Shown here: positions 11,446-19,734 of the stretch, piece after piece | Layout: every line of letters begins with the position of its first letter | How positions within the stretch are numbered: position 1 is the stretch's first letter | Assembly: GCA_030041545.1 (NCBI GenBank) | Contig: JASHNQ010000005.1 | Location: forward strand, 1 to 64,000 | From: a candidate division FCPU426 bacterium | GTDB taxonomy: Bacteria > Oederibacteriota > Muellerivitia > Muellerivitales > Muellerivitaceae | Length of the DNA stretch: 64,000 nucleotides | Direction: 5' to 3' | Notes under the pieces: model-generated | The model's database searches: none | Told to the model about the DNA's origin: nothing | Seen by the model: the letters and a program-made list of their open reading frames with translations, nothing else | Translations under genes and position numbers: made by a program

Positions 11446-11491
11446 ATTTCCAACCGTCGACTGCCGACCGCCGACCTTCAGCTGGTTCTTA

Positions 11492-11701
11492 GAGACTCTA
11501 ACAAAACCCTGTTTTTAAGAAATATCCCCCTCTCCCTTGAGGGGAGAGGGACGGGGTGAGGGTGGCAACTGCAGGATTTTCCACACCCCTCACCGGGTTC
11601 GACTCCCTTCGGTCGCTCACCGCAAGCCTACCCTCCTGCCCTGAGGCTCTCGAAGGGCTCCCGCAAGGGGCGAGGGTCTTGGGAGGTTTTGTTAGAGTCT
11701 C
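11492..11701. mobile_element. MITE-like palindromic element, L-R type, TSD TTA, carrying two extra internal inserts
   Basis: TIR gagactctaacaaaac / gttttgttagagtctc (right end ...aggttttgttagagtctc); tta at 11489-11491 and 11702-11704. Compared with the 154-bp copies it contains inserted ~33 bp (gggttcgactcccttcggtcgctcaccgcaagc) and ~23 bp (ctgccctgaggctctcgaagggc). Confidence 0.88.
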
Positions 11702-12569
11702 TTAGTCCGATAACCTTCAGCGGTTGCCGGGCCAGCCGCACTTTCAGGCGGTCACCCAACCGGAATGGCATTTCCAAGTTGGCCCCGTCGATGAACACCC
11801 GACCCTCTTTCATGTAGGAAATCACCTCCAGGGATTGGCCCGCGCCCAGGACGCCCTTCAGCAAACGGCGCGGCCCGAATTTTCTCTGATAGGCTTCCCT
11901 GACGATGAACTGGAATTTTTTCGACGATACCGGGAGGATCTTTCCCCCGGCCGAGTAAGCGGCCGCAGTGGAACCCGCCGCCGTGCTGATCCAGACGCCG
12001 CTGGACATCTGTTCTTCCATCCGGGAACCGATTTTAAGGACATAGCGCGAAGTGCCGGCGGGGCTTAGGGTGGTGACCAAGAGGTCGTTTAAAACGGGCC
12101 ATTTCCCCTTGGCGCCGTTGATTGAAAACTCAAGGCGGGGCACAGGGACCGGGCGAAGCCCGCCCTCCCAAAAATTCCTGAAAATCCGCCAAAAGCTTTT
12201 AACCTCGCACCCACTGAAACGCGCCACGCTTCGGGAGGGATCGGAGTTCACCCCCAGGACCGGCGTTTCGCGGACGTGGTGGGAGGCGTCCAACAGGGTC
12301 CCGTCCCCCCCGACCGTGACCACCAGGCTATATTTCCCATCAATGTCCTTCAACCGATGGACTTTGTCGCGCATCACCACCACTGGCGCGAACCCCTTGG
12401 CCTTGAGCGTGCGCAGCACCGTCCGCAAGGTCCGGTGGTGCCGTTGATGACTTCCTAATATGACCTTCCAATACCTGCCGGTTTTCAGGCTGCCGGGTAC
12501 CCGCCTCGAGGAAAGGTACTGGCTATAGGCGCTTTCCTTGTAAACCACCAGCACTTTGGGTTTCGCCAC
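11628..12569 (-). CDS. nadK: NAD kinase
   Basis: YSLVVTVGGDGTLLDASHHV..PVLGVNSDPSRS..SSGVWISTAAGSTAAAYSAGGKILP. A GTG start at 12569 is more plausible than the ORF-track start; the C-terminus is encoded by the inserted repeat. Confidence 0.88.
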   Translation of the reverse strand: MAKPKVLVVYKESAYSQYLSSRRVPGSLKTGRYWKVILGSHQRHHRTLRTVLRTLKAKGFAPVVVMRDKVHRLKDIDGKYSLVVTVGGDGTLLDASHHVRETPVLGVNSDPSRSVARFSGCEVKSFWRIFRNFWEGGLRPVPVPRLEFSINGAKGKWPVLNDLLVTTLSPAGTSRYVLKIGSRMEEQMSSGVWISTAAGSTAAAYSAGGKILPVSSKKFQFIVREAYQRKFGPRRLLKGVLGAGQSLEVISYMKEGRVFIDGANLEMPFRLGDRLKVRLARQPLKVIGLRDSNKTSQDPRPLREPFESLRAGG

Positions 12570-12592
12570 TAGAAACCTCGAGGAATGTTTTC

Positions 12593-13183
12593 TCAAAATT
12601 TGATGATGGATGTGATCCCCACCCGGATCATCATCACCGCGTAGGCGGCCAAAAGCAGCGCCGCCAGCTTGGAAACCACCTTGGTGCCGGTCAAGCCCAT
12701 CCATTGCATGAGGCTGGACGATCTTTTAAACACCACCCAGGAAATCAGCAGGTTCAGCGCCAAACACAACGCGATTTGAAGGGGTGAAAAGCGGTCCCGT
12801 AAAAGGATCAAGGTGGCGAAGACCGCGGGCCCCACCAAGAGCGGGATGCCGAAAGGGACGATGCCCAGGCTCTCCGAGGTTTCGGACATGGACATCATTT
12901 TCTGGTCCCAAACCACGTCCCGCAGGGCCACCACCAGCACCAAAAGCCCTCCGGCGACCTGGAAGTCCGCGTCTTTCAAGCCGAGCGCGGAGAGCACCAA
13001 GGGCCCCAGGGGGATAAAGAGGAGGCCCACGGCCCCCGCCGTGAGGATGGAAAGGTCCACCATCTTCTGCCGCCGGGCGTGGGAGATCTCGGAAGTCATT
13101 TGGATGAAGGCCGGGAGGACGCCCAAGGGGTCCATGGCGACGAAAAGCGGGAGGAAGAGGCTGAGCAGGTCGGTGAGGTTCAT
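12593..13183 (-). CDS. MarC family (UPF0056) integral membrane protein
   Basis: LFLPLFVAMDPLGVLPAFIQMTSEISHARRQKMVDLSILTA..PFGIPLLVGPAVFATLILL, six hydrophobic segments. Confidence 0.88.
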   Translation of the reverse strand: MNLTDLLSLFLPLFVAMDPLGVLPAFIQMTSEISHARRQKMVDLSILTAGAVGLLFIPLGPLVLSALGLKDADFQVAGGLLVLVVALRDVVWDQKMMSMSETSESLGIVPFGIPLLVGPAVFATLILLRDRFSPLQIALCLALNLLISWVVFKRSSSLMQWMGLTGTKVVSKLAALLLAAYAVMMIRVGITSIIKF

Positions 13184-13211
13184 GGGGCCCATCTTGGTCG
13201 GAAGTCCGAAG

Positions 13212-15539
13212 TTATTTGGTTTTCATCACGAATACCCCGTCCCAATCGGGGGGAGTGTGATGCTTTTTCATGAGGTTGCAGCGCTCGGTGAAGATTTGGG
13301 CGGGGCCGTCCTTGGGGTCCAGCTCCAGGCAGTTCTTGAAGCGTTGGATGGCCTCGTCCCACCTTTGGTTGCGGTAAAGGGCCAGGCCCTCCTCGAAAGC
13401 CTTGACCTTCATTTCTTTCGTCCCGGCCCCTTTCAACCGGTGGTCCACCAGTTCGTAGATGCGGATAGGCTCGTTTTTGCCCTTCACCTTGATCAAATCC
13501 AATTCACGGCAAAGCATGTCCTCCTTCACCCTTTGGTAGGTGCTCTCCGCGATAATGATCTCCACGTGGTATTCCTTGGTGGTGCCTTCCAGTCGGCTGC
13601 CGAGGTTCACCGCGTCCCCGATCAAGGTGTAATTTTTGATGGACTCGGAGCCGACGAAGCCCACGACCATGGGGCCCGTGTTCAACCCGATGCCGATCCG
13701 CAGCTTCTCCTTGCCTTCCATCTCCCACTTGGGATGGAGCGAGGAATGCAGCAGGTCCACCATGCCCAAGGCCGTGCTGCAGGCGCGGTAGGCGTGGTCC
13801 TGCTGGGCCGTGGGCGCGCCCCAGAAGGCCATGATGGCGTCGCCGATGTACTTGTCCAGCGTTCCCTCGGTTTGGAAAATGAGGTAGGTCATTTGGGTCA
13901 GGTATTCATTGAGGATTTCCACCACCTCGTGGGGCGTGTGCTTCTCGGAGAAAGTGGTGAAGCTGCGCACGTCGGAGAACATGACCGTCAATTCCTTTTC
14001 CTCGCCTCCCAGTTCGATGCCGGCCGGAAGCTTCAGGATCTCATCCACCACCTTGGGCGCCACCATGCTCTGGAACATTTGCTTCATGTAGCGGCTGTGC
14101 CTCACCTCGGTGCGGAACTTATAGGTGGTCAGCATCAGGAAGGTCAGGATGAGGGCCGAGGAGGGGTATGTCATGTTGATCACGAAGTTGAGTTCGCCGA
14201 ATAGGACGCAGGACAAGACGATATAAATCGCCAGGGAAAGGAGGAACCAAATGGTCCCTTGGATGGGGGTCAGGCGGGGGATGAGGTACCACATCAACAT
14301 GGCCGCCACCACGATCAAGGCGTAAGTGGATAAATCCGACGCCTTGGTCAGGAAATTCCCCGAAAGGACGTTTTCCAATACGTTGGCGTTGGTGTCCATC
14401 CCCGGGGCGTTCCGCGAAAAGGGCGTTGGGCGCACATCGCCCAGCCCCAACGCATCGGATCCAACAATCACGGCCGAACCCTTTAACTCCTGTGGATCGA
14501 TTTTCCCATCCAAAAGATCGCACGCCGAATAAGTTGGGAATTCAAAAACTTCCTTTTCCTCGTTATCCTCCATAATCTTCATGGAAAAAGGGCCGCAATA
14601 ATTGATGAGGGCGAACCCCTCGGACGAGAGAGGAATTTTCCGGTCTCCCACCTGTGCGTATTGGCCCACGTTGACCTTGATGGGATCATGGACCCCCATA
14701 AAATACCGGGCCATTTGAAGGGAGGCGTGGGGGATGGCTTCCCCCCGGTACATGATGACGGTGGGGTAATAGCGGTAGATGCCGTCGGCATAGGGGAAAA
14801 CGCGCGTGTGGCCCGAATCCAGGGTGGCTTGTTGAAGCGCTGGGATGGCGACGAGAAGGGACTGGGCATTGACGAGTTCAGTGACGGATTCGTTGACGAT
14901 TTTGATGACGCCCGGACCGAGGGTTTGGGTGACGGACTGGTCGAACTGCGCGGGGGTCATGTGGAGGTTTTCCGGTTCGGGCGTTCTTCCTTCGTTGGGG
15001 GACAAAAAAGGCTCGATCAAGAGAAAAACGTTGCCCGCGTCCCTCATGGCCGCGGCCAATTGGGCGTCCCCGTTCTGGCTCGATTGGAATTTTTCAATAT
15101 CGGCTCGGACCTTCTCGCGGATGGAATTGACGGATTTGGAGGAGCCCTGGATGGAGGCGTTCAACACCTTATCGAGCTGGGATAGCATATTTTCTTGGGT
15201 GCGTTCCGGTTCCGGGAATAAGACGTCATAAAAGATGTCCTTCACGCCGTCCGCCTTGAGCTGGCGGATCATCTGGGCGTGAATGGCGCGGGGCCATGGC
15301 CACTGACCCACTTCCTTCAGGCTTTTCTCGTCGATGGCGATTATTTTGACGGGCGCCGCGGGAGTGCGCGCTCCGCGCATGTTGAAGCGGAAGTCGATGG
15401 TTTTATTCTCAAGGGATTCGAAAAGATGCACGTCGAGCTGGTCGCAGGCGAAGAGGAACAAGATGGCGCCGAGGGCCATGAAAAACGAGGTCTTCTTGCT
15501 GTATTGGACCTTGACTTCCTTGGCGGGGGTCTCGGGCAT
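13212..15539 (-). CDS. CHASE2-domain adenylate/guanylate cyclase with C-terminal TPR-like tail
   Basis: CHASE2-like extracytoplasmic domain (KIIAIDEKSLKEVGQWPWPRAIHAQMIRQL), three TM segments, class III cyclase core (ELTVMFSDVRSFTTFSEKHTPHEVVEILNEYL..LDKYIGDAIMAFWGAP..IGIGLNTGPMVVGFVGSESIKNYTLIGDAVNLGSRLEG). Confidence 0.93.
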   Translation of the reverse strand: MPETPAKEVKVQYSKKTSFFMALGAILFLFACDQLDVHLFESLENKTIDFRFNMRGARTPAAPVKIIAIDEKSLKEVGQWPWPRAIHAQMIRQLKADGVKDIFYDVLFPEPERTQENMLSQLDKVLNASIQGSSKSVNSIREKVRADIEKFQSSQNGDAQLAAAMRDAGNVFLLIEPFLSPNEGRTPEPENLHMTPAQFDQSVTQTLGPGVIKIVNESVTELVNAQSLLVAIPALQQATLDSGHTRVFPYADGIYRYYPTVIMYRGEAIPHASLQMARYFMGVHDPIKVNVGQYAQVGDRKIPLSSEGFALINYCGPFSMKIMEDNEEKEVFEFPTYSACDLLDGKIDPQELKGSAVIVGSDALGLGDVRPTPFSRNAPGMDTNANVLENVLSGNFLTKASDLSTYALIVVAAMLMWYLIPRLTPIQGTIWFLLSLAIYIVLSCVLFGELNFVINMTYPSSALILTFLMLTTYKFRTEVRHSRYMKQMFQSMVAPKVVDEILKLPAGIELGGEEKELTVMFSDVRSFTTFSEKHTPHEVVEILNEYLTQMTYLIFQTEGTLDKYIGDAIMAFWGAPTAQQDHAYRACSTALGMVDLLHSSLHPKWEMEGKEKLRIGIGLNTGPMVVGFVGSESIKNYTLIGDAVNLGSRLEGTTKEYHVEIIIAESTYQRVKEDMLCRELDLIKVKGKNEPIRIYELVDHRLKGAGTKEMKVKAFEEGLALYRNQRWDEAIQRFKNCLELDPKDGPAQIFTERCNLMKKHHTPPDWDGVFVMKTK

Positions 15540-15554
15540 GCACCCATTCTAAAC

Positions 15555-15668
15555 GGCAATGTTAAATTTTAAATGTTAAATTTTAAATAAAGGCCGCCAT
15601 TGTTGGCTTTCAGGCCAACAATGGTTCCCATAATTTAAAATTCAAAATTAAGAATTTAAAATTGCCGT
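15555..15668. repeat. AT-rich imperfect inverted intergenic repeat (AATTTTAAAT words)
   Basis: atgttaaattttaaatgttaaattttaaataaagg...ataatttaaaattcaaaattaagaatttaaaattgcc; related unit at 57068-57175. Confidence 0.65.
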
Positions 15669-16469
15669 TCAGGATGAGGCCGAGCGGTAGTGTTTCAGCC
15701 CCGCCCGCCAAACCCAGGCCGCCAGGGCGAGGAAAACCGCCCCCAGGGTAAATCCGTAAATGACCAAGCCGCCTTGCAGCTTATGGATCAAAACCCCGGC
15801 CGGGACGTTGGAAACAATGAGCATGGGGATCAGCGTCTGCAAAAGACGCCTTAAGAGCCAGGGATAAATTTCGCCCGGGTAACGGGAAAACTGCCCGAAC
15901 TGCCAGTAAAGCTCCATCAGGTTGTTGGACCGGCCGATCCAGAAGGTCCAAACCGACAGGATGAAAAGGATGGAATAGTAGATCAGGATGCTGTTGGCCA
16001 CCAAGGCGGCGAAAAGCACCGCGCCCCCCGGGGTGACGCCGATCCCCAGCTTGCCCAGGGCGAAGAGGATAACCCCGATCCCGATGCTGCTGTTGGCGAT
16101 GGAGGCGTAATCGGTATAACGCAGGGAAACCAGGAACTGGGTGTTGATGGGCTTGATGAGGTTGAAGTCCAGGTCGCCCTGGCGGATTTGGTCGATCAGC
16201 CGCATGCAGTTGTCGTAGAAAAGGGCCTCGAAAAGCTGGGCGATGACGTGATTGGTCCCGGCCAGAACCACCATCTCCCATAGGGTCCAGCCGGCGATCT
16301 GCCCGGTCTGCCCGTACATGACCCCGATATAGATGAATTGCATGACCAGCCACATCATTTCGGTGAGAAGCCGGACCAGGAAGTTGACCTTGAACTGCAT
16401 CTCCCGCACCAGGCAGTTCTTCATCATCAGGGCGGTAAGTCTTATGTATTTCCCCACCGTTGCGATCAC
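15669..16469 (-). CDS. ABC-2 type transporter permease
   Basis: MVGKYIRL..NFLVRLLTEMMWLVMQFIYIGVMY..QGDLDFNLIKPINTQFLVS; start GTG 16469 chosen because the upstream extension of the ORF is not protein-like. Confidence 0.82.
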   Translation of the reverse strand: MIATVGKYIRLTALMMKNCLVREMQFKVNFLVRLLTEMMWLVMQFIYIGVMYGQTGQIAGWTLWEMVVLAGTNHVIAQLFEALFYDNCMRLIDQIRQGDLDFNLIKPINTQFLVSLRYTDYASIANSSIGIGVILFALGKLGIGVTPGGAVLFAALVANSILIYYSILFILSVWTFWIGRSNNLMELYWQFGQFSRYPGEIYPWLLRRLLQTLIPMLIVSNVPAGVLIHKLQGGLVIYGFTLGAVFLALAAWVWRAGLKHYRSASS

Positions 16470-16588
16470 TTTTATTCCTTTCGTTCCAAGCCGGCCATAT
16501 CGTTCAAAGTTAACAGGTAACAGCTGACAGCTCACAGCGAACCCAATTCCCTTCCTGTGATCTGTGAACCGTGAACGGTCATCTGCCG

Positions 16589-17452
16589 TTAGCCTCCCAC
16601 CGCCGAATAGCGTTTCAACCCTGCCCTCCACATGACCTGGACGACCCCGTAAAAAACGCCGACCCAGAGGAACCCCCTCCCCAAGACCGGCCCAAGATGG
16701 TCCTGCGGCACCTTGCCCATCAGGATCATGCAGGGCCAGTAGCCCTCGTACCCAAAGGGCGAAAGGAACAAAACCTGGTGGAGCGCGCGGGGGAGGATGT
16801 TCAAGGGGATGAGCTGGCCCGACATGAAAAACTCCAGCATCATGACCACGAAGAGAAAGGTGGAGATTTCCAAAAACCAGAAAGCCAGGGTGCCAATCAC
16901 GAAACAGAATTGGATTCCGATGCAGAAAGCGACGACAAGTGAAACGATGAAAGACAACCACTCCCAAAGGGTGGGCCAATGGGTGAAATAATGGCCCGTC
17001 ACCGACATGATCCAAAAGACGAAGGGGAAGGTTAAAAAGGCGATGTACCAGAAAACCAGCTTATGGGCGAGTCGGTACATCACCTGGTACCCGAAATAAT
17101 CCATAGGCTTGATCAGGTATCGGTTGAGGAGCCCGTCCTTGATGTCCTTGCTGATGTCGCTCATGGTGCCCGGCACGCTGGAAAAACCCCGGGCGATATA
17201 CATCAAGATGTTGTAAACGATCATGTCCTTGAAAGTCATCCCATGGATGGGCGCCATGCCGCGCCCCGCGTAGACGGCGTACCAAAGGAAGATCATGGTG
17301 ACCAGTGGCAGGAACCGGAAAATGGCGCCGAACACGTAGTTGGCCCGGTAGGCCATGTCCTCCTGGGTACGGGTGGAAAGGATCACCCAGTATTTGTGCA
17401 AGGGCGGCTTCCGGGCCGCCATGGTTGTTGAAATTGAAGTTGCCATTTCCAC
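16589..17452 (-). CDS. ABC-2 type transporter permease
   Basis: YWVILSTRTQEDMAYRANYVFGAIFRFLPLVTMIFLWYAVY..DIKDGLLNRYLIKPMDYFGYQVMYRLAHK; paralogue of the 15669 permease. Confidence 0.85.
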   Translation of the reverse strand: MEMATSISTTMAARKPPLHKYWVILSTRTQEDMAYRANYVFGAIFRFLPLVTMIFLWYAVYAGRGMAPIHGMTFKDMIVYNILMYIARGFSSVPGTMSDISKDIKDGLLNRYLIKPMDYFGYQVMYRLAHKLVFWYIAFLTFPFVFWIMSVTGHYFTHWPTLWEWLSFIVSLVVAFCIGIQFCFVIGTLAFWFLEISTFLFVVMMLEFFMSGQLIPLNILPRALHQVLFLSPFGYEGYWPCMILMGKVPQDHLGPVLGRGFLWVGVFYGVVQVMWRAGLKRYSAVGG

Positions 17453-17537
17453 CGCGCCTTTTCAAGTTCACAGGTGACAGGTCACAGCTCACAGGCAAAG
17501 ACGTGCCTTTTACCTGTCGGCTGTAACCCGTGATCTG

Positions 17538-18524
17538 TCAGCTGGTTTCACTGCCTTTGAACACTTTCTCAATCACTTCCTCGATGGGAACCTCCTCGAT
17601 ATTGATGTCGTCCACCTCATAGCGGGTCAAAATCTCGTTGGAGGCCCTTTGGACCAAGTCCCGTGGAACCTTGAGGACCGCCTTGCCCTTGGTGTTCTCG
17701 AGCACCTGCCCGAAGGCCGTCAGTTGTTCCGGCGGCATGCCCCCGTTCTTGAACGACACGGTGATGAGCTTGGACTGGGAAAACTGCTCCACCACGTCCC
17801 CCAAGCGGCCGTCGAAGATTTTTTTGCCGTGGTTGATGACCACCACCCTTTCGCAAAGGGCCTGGATGTCGTTCATGTAGTGGCTGGTCAGGAGGATGGT
17901 GGTTTTGGTGCGGCGGTTGTAGTCCTTGATGAATTCCCGGATGTTCTTTTGGGCCACCACGTCCAATCCGATGGTGGGCTCGTCCAGGAACAAGACCCGG
18001 GGCCGGTGCAGGAGCGAGGCGATGAGCTCGAACTTCATGCGCTCGCCCAGGGATAGTTCCCGCACCATGATGCCCAGGAGTCGCTTCACTTGCAGCAGCT
18101 CGGTCATTTCCTCCAGGGTTTCCTTGTAATCCGCGTCCGAAACCCCGTAGATTTCCTTGTTCAAGTACAGGGATTCCTGGGCCGGAAGGTCCCACCAGAG
18201 CTGGTTCTTTTGGCCCATGACCAGGGCGAATTGGCGGCGGTATTCGTTTTTGCGTTCCGAGGGGATGAAGCCCATCACCTTGGCCGTGCCGGAGGTTGGA
18301 TAAAGGATGCCGGAGAGCATCTTGAGGGTGGTTGTTTTGCCCGCCCCGTTGGGCCCCAGGAATCCCACCAACTCCCCTTCCTCGATGTTGAAGGACACAC
18401 CGTCCACGGCCCTTACTTCGGTGTACTGGCGGTTGAAGAGCCCCTGCACCGCGCCGGCCAGCCCTGGCAGGCGTTTCTGCGTACGGTAGATTTTGGAGAG
18501 GTTCTCGACTTCGATGATGGGCAT
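17538..18524 (-). CDS. ABC-2 type transporter ATP-binding protein
   Basis: GFLGPNGAGKTTTLKMLSG (Walker A), RELSLGERMKFELIASLLHRPRVLFLDEPTIGLD (signature/Walker B). Confidence 0.95.
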   Translation of the reverse strand: MPIIEVENLSKIYRTQKRLPGLAGAVQGLFNRQYTEVRAVDGVSFNIEEGELVGFLGPNGAGKTTTLKMLSGILYPTSGTAKVMGFIPSERKNEYRRQFALVMGQKNQLWWDLPAQESLYLNKEIYGVSDADYKETLEEMTELLQVKRLLGIMVRELSLGERMKFELIASLLHRPRVLFLDEPTIGLDVVAQKNIREFIKDYNRRTKTTILLTSHYMNDIQALCERVVVINHGKKIFDGRLGDVVEQFSQSKLITVSFKNGGMPPEQLTAFGQVLENTKGKAVLKVPRDLVQRASNEILTRYEVDDINIEEVPIEEVIEKVFKGSETS

Positions 18525-18612
18525 GGGTCCCTTACGCGGTTGATTCCGCCGTCCGCGCGGTTATCATAAGGAGCCGCTCAGGGATTTCCAAGTCTAAGTC
18601 TTTAGTTTATCC

Positions 18613-18750
18613 GTCATTGCGAGGATCGAACTTTGCGACGAAGCAACCTCAGTTCATGGTTGGTTTTAAGATTTGGAAGGGGCTTATGCAAACTTGGGTT
18701 GCTCTCTCGTTATCAATCGCCCATTCGGCGACTACTCGTCGCAATGACAG
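18613..18750. repeat. Palindromic element, TGTCATTGCGAG family
   Basis: cgtcattgcgagg..gcgacgaagcaacctcag...cttgggttgctc..gtcgcaatgacag; other copies at 51985 and 54719. Confidence 0.85.
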
Positions 18751-18772
18751 CTTTAATAATTTCGAGGTATTT

Positions 18773-19405
18773 ATGAACAACCCAAACACCTCGAAAATAA
18801 TCAAAGAGCTTAAGCGTCTTTATCCTGACACGCGCTGCTTCCTTCACTACAAGACGCCCTTCCAGCTTCTCTGCGCCGTCATCCTTTCCGCCCAGTGCAC
18901 GGACGAAAGGGTGAACATGGTGGCTCCCGAACTTTTCAAGGTGTTCCCCACCCCCGAAAAGATGGCGCGCGCCAAGCAAAAGGACGTGGAGAAAATCGTC
19001 AAATCCACCGGCTTTTACCACAACAAGGCCAAGAACCTTTTAGGGGCCGCTCAAGCCTTGCTGGGCTTGTACAAAGGGAAGATGCCCAAGACGATCGGAG
19101 AAATGGTGAAGATCCCGGGAGTCGGCCGCAAAACGGCCAACGTGGTGCTGGGGGAGGTTTATGGCGTTTCGGAAGGCATTGTGGTGGATACCCACGTCAC
19201 CCGGTTGAGCAACCGGCTGGGCTTCACCCGGCGCCAGGACGCGGTGAAGATCGAGCAGGATTTAATGAAGATCGTCCCGAAAGAGGAGTGGATTCATTTC
19301 TCCCACCGCCTTATCCAGCATGGACGCAAGGTCTGTGGGGCAAGAAAACCTTCATGCGGTTTTTGTACGCTCTCCCAATGGTGTCCCTCGGCATTTAAAA
19401 CTTAA
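18773..19405 (+). CDS. nth: Endonuclease III
   Basis: FHYKTPFQLLCAVILSAQCTDERVN..STGFYHNKAKNLLGAAQALL..MVKIPGVGRKTANVVLGEVYG..VDTHVTRLSNRLG; C-terminal [4Fe-4S] CGARKPSCGFCTLSQWC. Start at 18773 (MNNPNTSKIIKELK). Confidence 0.95.
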   Translation: MNNPNTSKIIKELKRLYPDTRCFLHYKTPFQLLCAVILSAQCTDERVNMVAPELFKVFPTPEKMARAKQKDVEKIVKSTGFYHNKAKNLLGAAQALLGLYKGKMPKTIGEMVKIPGVGRKTANVVLGEVYGVSEGIVVDTHVTRLSNRLGFTRRQDAVKIEQDLMKIVPKEEWIHFSHRLIQHGRKVCGARKPSCGFCTLSQWCPSAFKT

Positions 19406-19692
19406 GACCGGCCCTGCGCCGAGCCCCCAAGGCGAGGCGCAAGCATTGGGGGTGCCATTCCAAGGGAATGGTACAAGGTCCGTGACGCACGCAAGCCCCT
19501 TTGCAACGCTTGCGCCCTGGCCAAGTGGTGCCCTTCAGCATTTAAACTTAAGACCGGCCCTGCGCCGAGCCCCCAAGGCGAGGCGCAAGCATTGGGGGTG
19601 CCATTCCGAGGGAATGGTACAAGGCCTGTGACGCACGCAAGCCCCTTTGCAACGCCTGCGCCCTGGCCAAGTGGCGTCCCTCAGTGGTGAAA
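19401..19692 (+). repeat. Two tandem ~146-bp units, each carrying a decayed copy of an nth 3' end
   Basis: Unit 1 begins cttaagaccggccctgcgccgag at 19401, unit 2 at 19547. Translation contains KVRDARKPLCNACALAKWCPSAFK and KACDARKPLCNACALAKWRPS. Confidence 0.9.
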
Positions 19693-19734
19693 TCCGCCTA
19701 ATCGTTTTAGGCGGATACGGATGGCGGCTTTCGG

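Noticed and set aside
12570-12704. N-terminal extension of the nadK ORF
   Set aside because: Overlaps the marC 3' end, and the translation before VAKPKVLVVYKES is not NadK-like.
12813-14204. 463-aa plus-strand ORF opposite marC and the cyclase
   Set aside because: Shadow ORF spanning two well-supported minus-strand genes; no recognisable motifs.
16470-17015. N-terminal extension of the 15669-17015 ABC permease ORF
   Set aside because: The upstream portion overlaps the other permease in a shadow frame; the genuine protein begins at the GTG at 16469.
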